A DNA stretch of 64,000 bases, taken from contig JAKOON010000007.1 of NCBI GenBank assembly GCA_022577435.1, positions 548,501 through 612,500 of the forward strand, written 5' to 3'. The notes beneath the pieces are model-generated. The model did not search any database. It saw only the letters and a list, made by a program, of their open reading frames with translations, and had not been told where the DNA came from. The position numbers and the translations under genes are program-made. Each line of letters begins with the position of its first letter. The stretch's first letter is position 1. Source of the DNA: Embiotoca jacksoni. Taxonomy: Eukaryota > Chordata > Actinopteri > Embiotocidae. Shown here in pieces: positions 63,823-64,000 of the stretch.

Positions 63823-64000
63823 ATATGCGACACTTCATTACGTTAAGGATTTTTCGTAATGCTTTCCCACGTGGAATCACTGATGATCTTTTAATGAACT
63901 GACTGAACTGGTTGTTGTTATTCGGAGGGAAGAGTTTATTCTGTTCCGACGTTAATTGACACATTTGTGCTTTACTCTTTCCTGCTGAAGGTTTAGGTCA

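Larger units (their letters stand above)
58660..64000. other. 5' flank of ldb2
   Basis: No coding exon was recognised upstream of ldb2. Apart from the repeats listed, 58760-59500 and 61200-62950 are AT-rich sequence with nothing identifiable. The next gene must lie beyond the window. Confidence 0.7.

Overview
The window is AT-rich vertebrate nuclear DNA, most likely from a ray-finned (percomorph-like) teleost. It is dense in CA/GT, AT, TC and TATC microsatellites and long homopolymers. It carries a fish-type L2 LINE, a tRNA-headed SINE, several inverted-repeat MITE-like elements, and many worn copies of dispersed repeats familiar from teleost genomes. There is no bacterial-style gene organisation, CRISPR array or operon.

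One protein-coding gene is supported. It is the 5' part of ldb2 (LIM domain-binding protein 2, also called CLIM1), read on the minus strand. Coding exon 1 lies at 58235-58366 (44 codons starting MSNPTHDPFYSSPFGPFYRR) and ends at a GTGAGC donor in phase 0. Exon 2 lies at 32789-32891 (ESDSLWWDAFASEFFEEDA...), with a CAACAG acceptor and a GTAAGA donor in phase 1. The two exons join in frame. Intron 1 is therefore 25,343 bp. Everything from 1 to 32788 reads as part of intron 2, because I found no exon 3 there.

Layout. (a) 1-32788, intron 2: microsatellites, a G-rich/purine-pyrimidine switch region at 3.5-4.5 kb, a second G-rich/C-rich block at 14.1-14.4 kb, a 109-bp CA array at 17.3 kb, a SINE fragment at 15.9-16.0 kb, and several dispersed repeats. 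(b) 32892-58234, intron 1: a 5'-truncated, frameshifted L2 LINE at 36.4-38.3 kb, a second L2 tail abutting another LINE-like tail whose TATC end has grown to 100 bp (42.3-42.7 kb), a 104-bp AT array at 47.6 kb, many copies of a GCTGCAACTAA-type repeat, and a few CpG- or TAAT-rich unique blocks that could be enhancers. (c) 58080-58660, promoter-proximal: a CpG-dense exon 1 with upstream ATGs, a CCGGA tandem repeat just inside intron 1, and a polypurine tract just upstream. (d) 58660-64000, 5' flank: a second copy of a ~500-bp repeat also found in intron 2, a small MITE at 62988-63214, and a ~465-bp foldback element with ~92-bp inverted arms at 63357-63822.

LDB2 is a non-DNA-binding cofactor that dimerises and bridges LIM-homeodomain and LMO proteins. 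The rest of the window bears on this gene only as intron, promoter or flank. I see no convincing new biological system. The most notable items are the foldback element, the repeat pair shared between intron and flank, the alternative in-frame start of ldb2, and the candidate enhancer blocks.
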